This document shows, piece after piece, positions 1 to 11,761 of a stretch of DNA of 64,000 nucleotides; the first letter of the stretch is position 1, and each line of letters starts with the position of its first letter. Below the pieces are notes generated by a model. That model saw nothing but the letters and a program-made list of their open reading frames with translations. It did not search any database and was not told the origin of the DNA. Source of the stretch: Spizellomyces punctatus DAOM BR117 (taxonomy: Eukaryota; Chytridiomycota; Chytridiomycetes; Spizellomycetales; Spizellomycetaceae). A program made the translations under genes and the position numbers. The stretch is from positions 186,001 through 250,000 of the forward strand of contig NW_015971547.1 of NCBI RefSeq assembly GCF_000182565.1. The letters run 5' to 3'.

Positions 1-1
1 C

Positions 2-928
2 ACGGCTAACCTGGATCAGGATCAACGACGCAAGTACTCCTCCGACTCTGGAAAAAGCAACCAAAAACCCTCGCAGCTTCTCACAAAAAAGTCGATATCA
101 GTGCGCACCAAAGAAGGCGGAAAATTACATGTTGTCTGTTATTACACAAAGTCTGATGTAGCAGCTGGGAGGTTGTTGACCCCCCGACAAGATTCCAACC
201 TTGCACAGTTGGCGGTGCGGGTGGGACTTTATCCTGATATCATTCCGGAGGTTTCAACATTAGGACCTGCAGCCCAAAATACGCCACCGATGGAAATAAG
301 CTCGCACGCTCAAACGTCACCAACCGTAACAGATCAACGTCCAAGAATCCCGTCTCACCGCAGTATTCTGCCCCCATCATCGACGTATACTTCTCGTCTT
401 GATGAACCTCGCACTCCAGATGCCATTTACGCTATCAGCGCTGCAAAATCCCAAGAGTATCCGTACCAAATGTCCCCGGCCCGACGGGACGAATATCCAT
501 TCCCAATTGTTTCAGACGGAGGAGTCAGGCATCACAATGTAGATGGTCCAATCACGGCACCCACCGTGTCATCGTATCCCAAGTATCCACGTCGAGCCAT
601 GGAGTACCGAGACGGGCCAACGGGATCGCAGAGAAACTACCGTCTACATCCCTACCAACGCCAACACTCGAATTTTTCAGGATACACCTCCCCGCGCACG
701 ACGCACGATGTACCGGATCACTTGTTTGCACATGGTGAGAGGGAAGTGTATGGAGATCGAGTTGACCAATATTTGACACAGCAACAGCCGTGGACCGCCT
801 CGTCTCCTCAACGACCGCAGCAGCAGCAGCAGCAACAGCATCAGCAGCAAGCGCCTGGTCCTAGATTGCCGCCATTGAGAATGGCTTTGTCGAGGGCAGA
901 TGAGGAAGGGCGGTGGCGGGGTTATTAG
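2..928 (+). CDS. WOPR (Gti1/Pac2) family transcription regulator, 5' truncated by window edge
   Basis: Only the 3' part is present; the frame is open to the left edge, so the true start lies outside. The first codons hold the second WOPR box: a Lys-rich LLTKKSISV segment followed by KLHVVCYYTKSDVAAGRLLTP, which resembles the Gti1/Pac2 core ('WHLxxYyTxxDvxxgrLxTP'). The family (Wor1, Ryp1, Sge1, Pac2) binds DNA and switches morphology or virulence-type programmes; that role is family knowledge. The remaining ~230 residues are low-complexity, rich in Ser, Pro, Tyr and Arg, with a Gln tract near the C-terminus, typical of the disordered tails of these regulators. The family call rests on the one visible box, so the subfamily cannot be set. 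Confidence 0.75.
   Translation, partial: TANLDQDQRRKYSSDSGKSNQKPSQLLTKKSISVRTKEGGKLHVVCYYTKSDVAAGRLLTPRQDSNLAQLAVRVGLYPDIIPEVSTLGPAAQNTPPMEISSHAQTSPTVTDQRPRIPSHRSILPPSSTYTSRLDEPRTPDAIYAISAAKSQEYPYQMSPARRDEYPFPIVSDGGVRHHNVDGPITAPTVSSYPKYPRRAMEYRDGPTGSQRNYRLHPYQRQHSNFSGYTSPRTTHDVPDHLFAHGEREVYGDRVDQYLTQQQPWTASSPQRPQQQQQQQHQQQAPGPRLPPLRMALSRADEEGRWRGY
818..849 (+). repeat. CAG-rich (polyglutamine) tract
   Basis: Imperfect CAG/CAA run near the 3' end of the WOPR gene, encoding a Gln stretch interrupted by one His. Confidence 0.85.
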
Positions 929-2596
929 ATGGACATTGCATGGGATGGCGGATATATATACCAAACGATCCATCATTGCTTGCACTGTTTTATTATTACT
1001 TTTTTTTTTTGCTTATTTCTAGTCTGTAATAGAAAGTGCAGTTTTCTTTTTCATTCATTTTCCTTTTTGTTGTTTTTTGGACCAATGTGCCTTTAGGTGG
1101 ACGTAACAGTTGGCTTTGACGGGCTGGCAATAAAACCAGCTTTCAAAAAAAACTCTTCTGCATCTGACCAGTAAAAATCGTGATTCGTGGAAAAATCAGG
1201 GATTCAAACTTTGTCGGGGGGGGGGGGGGGGGCAAATCCAGAACCCTGGTCAAGTTTAATTTCTGGAAACTTGATATCAACAAACACGAGCCTCCGATGC
1301 ATTTATTCAATAAACGACAATGTGTGTCGAGTTTACGGTTTTGCATTATGCAATCTTTGCTTGTCTTGTATTCACAGCAGAATAGCTTTCAAGCTTCCGA
1401 ATGGTGTGATACACAGTTGGCCCTTATCACTGCTGAGGTGGTTCCCTTCGCAAGGATTGAGATGCTTATTATGAGGGAATGAGATCTTTTGTGCTGGTAG
1501 AGTTGAGCTTGCCATCTTTCTATCATAGCCGTAGCGGTTGAACCACATTGGACAGTTGATTAAGGCAAGTCTCACCTTGGCAACTGTTGGGTGCCGTTGC
1601 CCTTTACTGGCAGAGGCATTTTATTTTATGGGCAGCGATATGGGTGCATGAATAGCCACAATGGGTGGCGAAGTTTTCTATATAGTGGTTGATTGACGCT
1701 CATACAATGGGCATATCTGAGCGTTGACTTGAGATCGCAGTTAAATGAATAATCAGGTGAAGCCAATGCGTTCACACCCCGCAATATTCCTTGAGCCCCA
1801 TCATTCATGCGGATCAATCCCGCAAGCTTGAAGGTTCCTAGGTTAGTGTCTTGCTCGACATTTGACGACTGAAAAAACTCGAAAATGGATTCACAGTACA
1901 TTGTAAATATACCGATATACCACTGCTAAATTCGCAAATAATCTGAATGGACAGCGTCGGAAGTTGCTAGAGCATCAGCCCAGTTGATATTGTCCTTTGG
2001 GTTTGTCTACCTCCGGCACATTGTATCTCAATTAAATATCTTGAACAGCATGGACATGAATACCCACTGACGACAGAACATCCAAACAGAGCGTCATACT
2101 TCTGTCGCCTCTGTCTGTAACATGTTATTTGAATTCTGATTAGTAGACGCAGTTCGCTACGTCGTATCTTATTCTCATGTGGCGAATGAAGGAACAGTTC
2201 CATGGACTCACTTCCGATTGTAGAACGCCCCTATTGAGAAACGGCATTAGTTGCGGAAGGTGACGTCTGTCTTTCACGGTTAATACAAAGAGTGAGGGGT
2301 TTGTCTGAGCTATGGTGGTTGGCTGTCACAGCAGTCAAGAGCGTGCAATTATTTACAGCCTTGAGATAGTTGGCTTATCCCGGCGCCACCTCCAAGCAGT
2401 ACTCTAAGAAACTAGCGACTCCTGATCAGGAAAAAAAAACCTGGCGTAAAGGGATAGTTGAAAAGCGTTGATGTGCGAGCTGACAGCTTGCCTGATTATG
2501 CAACTAATGGACATTTATAGTATGTTGGACGAATCCCGTATATCTATTGTAGAGAATATTTACGTATCTCTAGTCGATTGGGCCATCCCCGTATCG
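929..2596. other. Intergenic region, no gene seen
   Basis: 1.7 kb between the WOPR stop and the 3' end of the acetyltransferase. It contains a candidate polyadenylation signal AATAAA at 1129-1134, about 200 nt after the WOPR stop, and a 17-G homopolymer at 1216-1232. Open frames here are short and overlap on both strands, with no recognisable domain. Confidence 0.6.
1216..1232. repeat. Poly-G homopolymer, 17 nt
   Basis: Uninterrupted run of 17 G. It is intergenic, and its length could be a sequencing estimate. Confidence 0.9.
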
Positions 2597-3221
2597 TCAT
2601 GATGCTTCCGCAAAGTCTTTCAAGGCATCGCCAGTCAATCGGAATATCCTCCATTCGTCCAGGGGAGTAGCTTTGACTTTGTGAACATAAAAATCAATCG
2701 CGGGGGTATTCCTATAACACAGATGGGAGAATCATTGGGAGATGGAGACAGACACATTGGACATGGCCATCAAACTCACCAGTCCAAGGCAACCCATTCA
2801 ACTCGCGCACAGTCCTTCTCAACGGCCAGTTTGGCGAGGTGCTTCAATAAAACGGTACCCACTCCCTTGCCTCTAACCTCGGGCTTGACATAGAGGTCTT
2901 CCAAGTACAACCCTGGTCGGCCCTCCCATGTCGACTGGGGAAAATTCAGTGTCAGTGGACATAATGGGACAAACCGACTGTTAATGAGCTTACATAGTTG
3001 TGGAAATACAACGCCATTCCAACTTCTTTCCCGTTGAGACAAGCAAACACCACATATGCATACGGGTGAGGTCCAAAGACAGTCTTTCTAAAGTGTTCTT
3101 CGGTCGCATACACCTTCTCTGGCGCCTTTTCGTAAAGAGCCAGCTCCTTTACAAACTGCAAAATAAGAGAACAATCTTCTGGAGTTGCGTCTCGAACGGT
3201 GATGTCACTACTTGAGGCCAT
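2597..3221 (-). CDS. GNAT acetyltransferase, spermidine/thialysine (SSAT-like) type
   Basis: Three exons (3221-2994, 2934-2780, 2711-2597) join in frame to 165 residues, close to the usual ~170 of SSAT enzymes. The start is the ATG giving MASSSDITVRDATPEDC; an in-frame ATG 90 nt upstream looks like leader. Visible GNAT features are the N-terminal 'VRDATPEDC' strand-helix, YLEDLYVKPEVRGKGVG (motif A, the acetyl-CoA pyrophosphate loop, RGKGVG) and the C-terminal NTPAIDFYVHKVKATPLDEW segment characteristic of SSAT1/SSAT2. The family moves acetyl from acetyl-CoA to polyamines or thialysine-like amines in the cytosol; substrate choice cannot be told here. It is transcribed away from PSO2, with 695 bp between start codons. 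Confidence 0.88.
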
Positions 3222-3916
3222 CTTGTTCTGGATGCAAAGAAATGGAATGCAGCAAACAGCAACGTATTGCCAGTGGCTGTGAAAGCCATGTACTGTAGAT
3301 AAATCATGCAACAGTCACTCAAGGTCATTTGAACCGGCTGCAAATGAAACCGTCCATTCATGAAGAATTGCACATTACCACCGACTCTTGTGGTGATCAA
3401 GAAACAACTTTCATTCTTTTTGAGTGGAGCCCGACATGGGGATTGGCACGGAAACTCGCGAGATTCCTCAGAAATGCATAAAGGATGCAAGAGGACAAGA
3501 AGCAATGAACCTTTCGCAGGTTGATATCGCTTGAATAGTTTAGATCAGTGGAATCTGAGAGCGCCGCGACGTCCTAATAACACATGTAGTCCCGATAGGC
3601 ATAACCAAATGGGCTCTACGATCAGAAGAAGCTGTCTTTGTATTGGTGATGGACATGCCAGAGGATCGTACTGTTACAGTCATTACAATCCACCCAAATT
3701 GATGCATTTGAATGTCAATCCGCCATGGCTGGCTCCCTGAGGTGGCAAACGCCGTTGGTTGTTTTTGCAAAGACATTGGCGGTCGAAAAGCCTTCCCCAT
3801 GGTTAAGACCGTCAAGACAGAGTGAATCGTTATTGAGGGCCAAATAAGATACTGATCCCATCAAAACGTCTCTGTTGACGAAAGTTTATGTTCAAGTGAC
3901 ATGACACGCACAAGGG
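3222..3916. other. Intergenic region between divergent genes
   Basis: 695 bp shared upstream region of the acetyltransferase (minus) and PSO2 (plus). No coding frame with recognisable content and no repeat seen. Confidence 0.5.
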
Positions 3917-6339
3917 ATGAATGCCCCTGGAAAGCGCAAACGGGGCAGTGGAAGCAGTGGAAAGAGTAAACTCTCTGGATCCCTCCGAGGGTTCCCTGCT
4001 GAAGGGCAGAAATCTGGAAATGCAAACAAGGGCCGTCGAACGGGATCCGTTCCCGACATCACCGCAGCGAGAAACGGTTCAACCCTCGAGGACTATTTTC
4101 CAGGCTTGAGACCAGTCCACAGCAATTCTACAACCTCTGACCCTTGTTTTGGAAATCCTATTCAGTTGGGGGAACCTCCAGGACTGACAAAGCTACCTGA
4201 CGCGGATTCAGAGTATGTAAACCCGAACGGCGTGCGCTCTCCAAGGCTCTTGAAGGCGGAAAGTATCGTGCCTGATGAAATCGAATGTCCTATATGTGGA
4301 ATGAAGCTAGAGTCCTGCAATTTGAAGGTTATTTTCGTCGGTTGAGCATATTCACAACATGAATTGGACCTAACGTGAGATTGTTCAGGCAAACCTCCAT
4401 GTTAACAAATGTTTGGATATTCGCGTCATTTGTGACACAGGTGGGCAAGGCACGGCACAGGAAACTCTTGAAAGAGACGGCTTGTCTCTGAACAGAGTAT
4501 CCCACGTTCAAGTCAATGGGAATGTGAGCAACGTAACCTGTGTTTTGGGAGATCCAAATGTGTCAGAACCAGACAATGCGATGCCGACACTCAGTCTCGA
4601 CAATGCCACTGAGGGAGAATATGACATGTACTCAGAGTTGGATGATGACCTAGATGATGAATTTTGGGAGGCGGTCGATGCTGTGGTACAAAGTGCTCAA
4701 GCCGGAGCAGTTTCGAGTGGAGTAACTGGCAACGAGCTGTTGGGAAGTTCTGCTGTTACAGCAGATTGTACTAGTGCAGTGCCCACCCGTTCACTTGAAA
4801 TCAATGATGACGCAACTACCCGGAGCGCACATCCTACACCTGAAGGTAAATGGAATATGAGAAAGAAACAATGTCCGTGGTACAAGAAGATGCCAGGAAC
4901 GAAATTTTCTGTCGACGCCTTTTCTTACGGGAAGATTGACGGAATAGAGGGTTATTTCCTTAGGTAAGGCTGGCAGTCCTCAATTGTTGCGAATTGGATG
5001 AGCAAGGTTTCTGATCCTGTCCATCGCACATACGATCACCCAGCCATTTCCATTCAGATCACTATGGAGGGCTCAACAAGTCATTCACTCATGGTCCAAT
5101 ATACTGTTCGACGGTTACAGGCAATTTAGTGATTCAGCAGCTTCGAGTTAATCCAAAATATGTGGTACGATTACCTATGGATACTGCGGTAGACGTCATG
5201 GGAGTGCGGGTCACACTGATCGAGGCCAACCAGTAAGTCTAAAAACACGATGTGCAGGGATTGTCTCTACTGGTAAACTCAAACGTAACCATAGCTGCCC
5301 AGGGGCTGTCTTGTTTCTCTTTGAGTTCCGCAATCAAGACGGACAGATGCGTCGATATCTCCACACTGGAGATTTTCGCGCACATGCCTCTCAGCTTGCG
5401 CATCCAAGTCTACAGGCTGGGAAACTGGATATCATATATCTTGACACAACTTACTGTCACCCATCCCACCGATTCCCACCCCAAGATCAAGTAGTTGAAG
5501 CAATATGTGAGCTGTGTCGGAGGGTTTGTCATCGTGGTGAGACGGTACAAAGCATTATCGCTAGCGGTAGCGACAAGAAGAAAGCTGCGAAAGAGAAACC
5601 ACCCAGTGCAGCAGAGCTTTTAAAACGATGGATAGGCTGGGGAGTAACCAAAGGGCCAAAGCCGACAACCAAGCCCAAGAATCGGTCTCGTACTCTAATA
5701 ATCGTCGGGTCTTACACCATCGGTAAAGAGAAAGTCTTTGCTTCCATTGCTCAGACCCTTTCCACAAAGATATACGCAAACCACTACAAACGGACTGTAC
5801 TCGCTGCAGAAGAAAACGCGGCTCTCGATGATTTGCTTTGCAAGAACCCGAAAGAGGCCGGCGTACATGTGGTTGGAATGGGAGGTCTTCGAGGCGATGC
5901 TGTCAAAGAGTACATAGTCAAGAATGATCTATCGGACCAATGTGATTCAGTCATCTGTATTCGACCGACCGGATGGACATTCCGGCCATCAAAGAGTAAC
6001 CCGATAGCTGAGCAGAAACCCTTTGATGTGGGAGCATTAAAGCCAAGCTATAGTTACATCCAAATCCCTGCTCCGCCAGCAAAAGGGCCAATTAATGGTG
6101 GTAATACCACCCTGAAGCCTAAAGCTGTACCGTTGATTACTATTCCTTTACCTTACAGTGAGCACAGCAGTTTTGAAGAACTGGAAATGTTTGTTAAAAC
6201 GCTAACTGGGCGAAAGAATGGAGGGGTGGACCGTGTCATTGCGACTGTAAGAGGAAGTGGGGATAAGGGACGTGAAATTGACGAATGTTGTCGGAAATGG
6301 GTGGAGGAAGGCAGACGCGTGGGATTCGTGGCGGATTGA
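3917..6339 (+). CDS. PSO2: DNA interstrand-crosslink repair nuclease PSO2/SNM1 (metallo-beta-lactamase/beta-CASP)
   Basis: Four exons (3917-4327, 4389-4963, 5044-5232, 5295-6339) close in frame to 739 residues. The first intron splits a UBZ4 ubiquitin-binding finger: [14 protein letters not shown] before it, ANLHVNKC after it, giving CPIC...H-x3-C. The nuclease half has the MBL metal motif [27 protein letters not shown], and the beta-CASP part with [10 protein letters not shown] near the end. These are the hallmarks of SNM1A/Pso2, a 5' exonuclease that digests past interstrand crosslinks in the nucleus. The N-terminus carries [10 protein letters not shown]-box-like but lacking the Gln. A paralogue lies 18.5 kb downstream. 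Start chosen as the first ATG of the open frame. Confidence 0.93.
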
Positions 6340-6619
6340 ATCCTTGATAGATTTAGGCGGACGTGGAGAAAATGAACTATTCTATAGACCTTTTAGAATT
6401 CCAAACCGAATCATGATTGATATTGTTGGTCGGCTTGGTTTATTTATTGACATGAGGGCGACAGTCCCCCAGGGTGCACACATGATGCCTATTTATAGTA
6501 TTTCAAAGCCATGCACTTAGATTAGGTAGTTCGTTGAACCTGCCACCATGTAGAATTTCAGGATCGAAGTGCTTGTTTTAGATGGCAACCTGTTCGAATT
6601 TCGTCGGGCTCTCATAGTG

Positions 6620-8446
6620 ATGTTACGCCAGCTCTCGGTCGCAGCTGCGTTCCTCCTGAACTTCTCTCCCATCGCACGATGTACAAACAGTCCCCTAGCG
6701 CCTACGGACCAAGCGTCTGACGAGGTTTCGATTTTGCCTCCCTACCGCCCTTCGGACCTCTCCGACACTATCCCACTCAAACCCCGCTACCTCCTTTTCC
6801 TCGTCGGCTCTGCAACGGAAGGCGGAAAGGCCCGAAGAGCGGAACCTGCGCCGACCTACACCCTCGACCAAATCGAGGGGCTCGCTTTCAAAAATGGTAC
6901 AAAACCAGCCTGGAAACATGCCCATTGTCTCGTTGTTGATGACATCGGTGACCTCGATTTTGCCCAGTTGGGGACGCTGGTAGGGGATGTGGTGCGAATT
7001 GAAGAAGATGTACAGGTTTCACATGATTCTTGGAGCATGAATTTCGACGTTGACCCAATAAATTGGGGCCTGGATCGCATTACGCAGATTTTCGTCGACG
7101 GGAAAGCCATCACAACGCCCCTGAACAGAACCTATATATTCCCCTGGACTTCAACACCAAACGATGTCGATGTATACGTTTTGGGATCAGGAATTCAGAT
7201 TGGGCATTCAGAGTTTGCTGGACGGAAGATGTCGTTTGATATCAATTTCGTCGGGGATGGAATAGATACTGACTGTTTCGGCCACGAGACGCACGTCGCA
7301 TCAACGATTGTCGGAGGGACCACAGGTGTAGCGCGGGATGCCACTGGGATAAGGGTACACGCAGTCAAGGTGCTTGATTGCGCGGGTGCAGGCTACATGT
7401 CGGCAGTCATGCAGGGAATACAGTATGTGATTGACCAACATAATGCAAAGGTTGCTAGCGGTGGAACAAATAAAACGGTGATAAATATGTCGCTCTCGGG
7501 CTCCAAGTTGGATTCCGCGAACGCCTTGGTGGATATTGCGACATCTATAGGCATCTTGGTTGTCGTATCAGCGGGGAATGAGGCGATTGATGCGTGTGCG
7601 AGTCGGTCGCCGGCCAGTGCCGCGACAGCTCTAACAGTCGCGGCATCAACACCAGGAGATGACCAGGCATGGTTCTCTAGCTGGGGAAGTTGTGTCAACA
7701 TATACGCACCAGGAACGGACATTCTTGGAGCAGGAATAGGACCTACAAATAGTTCTCTTGTTTACAAAACCGGAACGAGCATGAGTGCACCTATGGTGAC
7801 GGGTGTCGCTGCAGTTTGGTTATCTAACGGATGGGTTGGTGCAGTTGATCAGTACAAAGTACATGAGTTGTTCCAAGGGCTGCTGGATTCCTCGTTGAAA
7901 GGTGTCATCCGCAAGCCCACTGGTGCGACCCACAACAGACTGCTCAACCTGTCCCCTTGTCGATGGACGATATCATCAATCACAAACTCGACAACTCGAT
8001 ACTACTGCATCCTTCATGCATTAGAATTTTGGGATTCTAGAAATGTATGTAAACGTCTTGGAGGTGTCATGGCCAATCCTAGTACAGAGGAAGTAGCTTA
8101 TCTCTCGAGTAGAATGACTTCTGTGGCATGGCTGGGGGGATGGCTGGGTAAATCTTGGAATTTCCGCGCCGGATGTTTGGTGCTGTATCCTGGGGGTGCG
8201 TTGGTGCCATCACTGTGCAAATCTCAGCTGCAGGGGCTTTGCGATATTACCCTGCCTGAGAAGCAGACAACCAGCAGCACGGTGGTGTCGGGTGTGAACA
8301 CAACTGCAAGTGTTGCATCGAGCGGGAGTACAACCGCAGCTGTAATGACATCGAACGGGACGACTACCACGGCAACGACAAGAACAGAAACAACAACAAC
8401 GAGTGGAATGAGCGCCAGCGGGACGACGACGACAAAAATCCAATAA
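6620..8446 (+). CDS. Secreted subtilase-fold protein lacking the catalytic Asp, with C-type-lectin-like domain
   Basis: Single exon, 608 residues. The ATG at 6620 is chosen because it opens a signal peptide (MLRQLSVAAAFLLNFSPIARC). An I9-like propeptide region (about residues 35-135) precedes a proteinase-K-type S8 domain. His222 (GHETHV), Asn320 (SAGNE) and Ser387 (GTSMSAP) are present. The residue that should be the catalytic Asp in V-x-D-T-G-I is Gly189 (VYVLGSGI, codon GGA). GHGTH is altered to GHETH and the usual PHVAG to PMVTG. Residues ~447-545 hold six Cys with WDSRNVCKRLGG and WLGGWLG, resembling a C-type lectin fold, followed by a Thr/Ser-rich tail likely to be O-glycosylated. No GPI-type hydrophobic end is seen. 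Probably a secreted pseudo-protease; the lectin call is weaker than the subtilase call. Confidence 0.85.
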   Translation: MLRQLSVAAAFLLNFSPIARCTNSPLAPTDQASDEVSILPPYRPSDLSDTIPLKPRYLLFLVGSATEGGKARRAEPAPTYTLDQIEGLAFKNGTKPAWKHAHCLVVDDIGDLDFAQLGTLVGDVVRIEEDVQVSHDSWSMNFDVDPINWGLDRITQIFVDGKAITTPLNRTYIFPWTSTPNDVDVYVLGSGIQIGHSEFAGRKMSFDINFVGDGIDTDCFGHETHVASTIVGGTTGVARDATGIRVHAVKVLDCAGAGYMSAVMQGIQYVIDQHNAKVASGGTNKTVINMSLSGSKLDSANALVDIATSIGILVVVSAGNEAIDACASRSPASAATALTVAASTPGDDQAWFSSWGSCVNIYAPGTDILGAGIGPTNSSLVYKTGTSMSAPMVTGVAAVWLSNGWVGAVDQYKVHELFQGLLDSSLKGVIRKPTGATHNRLLNLSPCRWTISSITNSTTRYYCILHALEFWDSRNVCKRLGGVMANPSTEEVAYLSSRMTSVAWLGGWLGKSWNFRAGCLVLYPGGALVPSLCKSQLQGLCDITLPEKQTTSSTVVSGVNTTASVASSGSTTAAVMTSNGTTTTATTRTETTTTSGMSASGTTTTKIQ

Positions 8447-8562
8447 CAGGGATTACAGGAAATAGAACACATAGAAAAACAATCTGTATTTGCAATACAT
8501 GTTACTCATCACCTCTAAACACGGACACTTCCCACTGATAAACACAACATCTACGCCCCCGT

Positions 8563-10842
8563 TCACATGCCGGGAAAGCCCTCAAAAAGTTTGTCTATGG
8601 TTCTTGATATATCGTCCACATCATGCGCGAGAGATTCCCCCATTTGATTGTCGGGTTGTTCATTTTCGGGCATCACGGGTGAAGAAAAAAAATTGGGAGG
8701 TCCGTTGATGTGGAATTGGGCTGCGCGGCGAGCTGCTGGAGAGGGTGGATTTTCAGGCGGAAGGGGTGATTGGCTAAAGCTTTGTGGGTGGTCGAGGGTA
8801 TTGGCTCGTTCCAAGGCATGGGACTGATCCAATGTGTTTGTGTTGGCCCCATGTAGAGTGTATGCGCGATTAAGCATGCTTGTGCGGTCTATGGTGCTTG
8901 CTCGGTCCAATGTGCTCAAACGGTCTACGGTGCCAGCTCGGTCCGGCATCCCGTTCGTTGCTGGTCGTCTCGGCTTTGACGTGCCATTGGTAGTAGACGA
9001 CCTAATCGATGCATTCCGAAGCAGATCAATCTGCTTCTGAGCCATCTGACTTTGTACTGGCCCTTCCCTCGAACTCGTAGACGGGTGTCGATACTGTTCT
9101 TCAGCAGCGCTGGCCACACCTGTCGGCGAAACAGGACGTGTTATATCCCCCTCAGCCGGTTCCGCAATCTCGCTGTTTGGATCATCCGAGTCGGGAAGAA
9201 CTGTCACGCCAACGTTCCCGCCAAGTTCTCGCCTCGGGGCTGGGCGAACTGGTTTTGAAAGTGTCCGCAGTTGGATGGTTGGAACATTTTGGTAAAGAGA
9301 GGCAGGATGGAGGATTGTTATGGGGATCTCAGTGCAGAGTGGCGTGCTGGACATTTTGAGTATGTGAAATTGCATGATAGAGCCAGGACGGAACTGCATT
9401 GGTTTTCTCGACTGCTTACCTGCCCCTGGGTTTAATCGTAACCTGGACTACGTATGAAACATCCAATAGCATTCCGAATCGTATGGACCGGGCATTAATC
9501 TAAAGATCCACATTAGCAAAGGCCTGACCAATAAACCAGTAGGTAGAATAAACTCACCGGCACGGCCAAATCCAGTACTACGCATCTCTTCTCTCCTCTA
9601 TCCACCCCCTTCCACTCTTCCGCAACTTCGTCACTACCCAGCTCATTTTTGCCCACCTTCCACGTCCGTTTGGCAATCGGTACACGCGAAAAGGAAATCG
9701 GGCGCAATGTGCTAGTCGAATGTGGGGTCAGAGTCGTGGTAGTGGTGTTTGGAGGCGGACTACTTGCGCTTGGCGAAAAAGTTTTCAGGCGGCGGATGAG
9801 AGTTAGTTTTAAATCCGTTATCTGGGTGTTTGAATAGATTAGTTGGTGGCAGAGGAAATAGCTCATTTACAAGGACTTGTTACCTTTCTCTCACTTCCAT
9901 TCTCGATATCCAGTCCAACAAACCCAACGCTGCCGGCCACCCAGAAGCCAACACCACCTTCATTATCATCAGGTACCCTCACAGATGCCTTCACGCTAAC
10001 TTCGCCCTTTCGCCCCAACCCAAACCAGTATTTTCCACCCACTACAGCGGTAGTTTCCGCTGCATGAGGAGACCCAGGGTCCGTACTGGTGGGAAATCGA
10101 GTCAGAGGTGAGGTCAGTGGCGGGAGGGACTCAAGAAGAAAAAATGGCGTAAACGTCGATAAGGGCGTCAAAGGTCGCGTTGATCTCAGCGGTTTTAAAT
10201 GTAAGGTAACTACCACCAAGTATCTGACGCCTCCTTCACCCTTACACCATACTGAAGAAGGTAAGGGCTTTACAACCTCGTGCTGAACTTTGAGTCTTGA
10301 TTCAGATCCGGACGAATGCATTCCTTCGCCAAACTTTTCGAGCGGAATAGAAAAATCTAGGACATGTCTTCCTTTTTTTGCGAGCCACATGCCGTGTTCG
10401 TCGGGTGGGCCTGCATGCACCGCACTGCTCGGCGGGAGCGATGTACATTGGACCGGCAGTGTATGCCAAAGGAGGAGACGGCGATGGGACTGGGATTTGG
10501 CGGTGGTTTCTATTGTAAAACGCCATGAGCTTCACTATCCCTCCCTCATAGTATCAACCAATTGTGAAAATGCGTACCTTCAAACCCAACAACATCAACT
10601 TCAATTCTACCAATCTTGACCCCCTCGCGCTTCCTGACATTTACAACAACATGTCCATTGACATCTCCTGCAGCCACGAAAATGGTCCGATCGAGTTGCA
10701 CATCCAGGTGAACGCCGCAGGCGTTATTACGGATTTTGGAAGGCGGGTCAAATTCTGGGGTAGTGGTAGATTCTTGGAGAGACGGCGCGAGAGAGGGCGG
10801 ATTGAGTGGGTTGGCATGCCAGTGGGATGCGGTCAGCGACAT
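8563..10842 (-). CDS. Arrestin-like (alpha-arrestin) trafficking adaptor
   Basis: Five exons (10842-10578, 10509-9884, 9821-9558, 9499-9420, 9346-8563) give 672 residues in frame. The N-terminal arrestin fold shows GDVNGHVVVNVRKREGVKIG, then a VLDFSIPL / LPSSVWCKGEGGVRYLVVV stretch, the typical 'F.iPLP.sS....vrY.v' core of arrestins. The C-terminal arrestin sheet includes LLDVSYVVQVTIKPRG and PLCTEIPITI. The tail (last ~200 residues) is disordered with a repeated Asp/Ala-Arg/Asn pattern (DRLSTLDRASTIDRTS). Alpha-arrestins link plasma-membrane cargo to ubiquitin ligases through PPxY motifs; I see no PPxY here, so that link is only family knowledge. The last intron was placed where the acceptor keeps the beta-strand frame. 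Confidence 0.8.
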
Positions 10843-11761
10843 TGTCCGAAAAGTTAATAATAAAAATATCAGTTTTGAAGAATGCTGCTTTTCTTAGATA
10901 AAAGTTGACCGTTGGAGGGTATCTAGTTTGGCTTTCCTCACTAGCACTTGCTTGTAAACGATCTGCACCCGGTTCTAGAGGTCACTCATTTAATAGAAGC
11001 AGATTTGCCAAGTAAACACGCTTTCATCTCCCAAAGCGAATAACTCCACTTGCTGTCGAGATATGTTCGTCACGTTCAGTAGGTCCCGTCTGGGCCAACC
11101 GACGCGGCACTCACACTCTCCAGAAACAACAAGATCACTCATGACGTTTTTTATTCGTCCCATTCCGGATAACGATTAAAAGGAATTCTACCATTGTAGA
11201 GCCGCCTCTTTGCCTATGGATTATGCTAGAAAGATGCAGACTAGCAGAATAACTTGGTTCAAATCCCCAACCTCAATTTGGACTGCTTTCTTAAGTTTGC
11301 TATCTGAATTACCTTGGTGTACATAGTTATATCTCTACTTGATAATGCTGCTGCTTGTGAGTCGCATCTGTATTATTCTCGACGACTTTGAATTGATGCT
11401 CATGGTAGAAAGTCCTTTCCAGCTTACCAATAAACGCCTAGGTGGCACAGCCATTCAAGGTCATGTAAGCAAGCATTCAATTGTAGCTATTTTGGCTGGT
11501 CAACGAAGTTGCCAACTCAACAGTTGGGATGCCCACCAATGAATGAGATAGTACAACGACCTTAAAAGCACATTCACGGAGCAGATACGGCACCAGCTTC
11601 GACATTACCTAACCAATGCGAGTCGGAAGCGTCGACATTGACGCTAATCGAGTTGAAAAACGATTAGGCTTGCCCTTGCTGTCAGGACTTCATCCAACAT
11701 GCCACAAGGTACAGTACGACTAGAGTCCCAATGAACTCAGATCATTACACTTTTACGCTGA
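10843..11761. other. Intergenic region between divergent genes
   Basis: 919 bp upstream of both the arrestin-like gene (minus) and the cyclic-nucleotide-binding gene (plus). A tRNA B-box look-alike (GGTTCAAATCC) sits near 11256, but no cloverleaf folds around it. No coding frame recognised. Confidence 0.5.

Noticed and set aside
3540-3815. 91-codon minus-strand frame between the acetyltransferase and PSO2
   Set aside because: No domain, no splice partners, and overlapping frames on the other strand.
8210-8472. Cys/Val-rich minus-strand frames opposite the subtilase tail
   Set aside because: Mirror of the Thr/Ser-rich stalk codons.
11221-11280. tRNA-like B box (GGTTCAAATCC) near 11256
   Set aside because: No matching A box, and the acceptor and T-stem arms do not pair around it.
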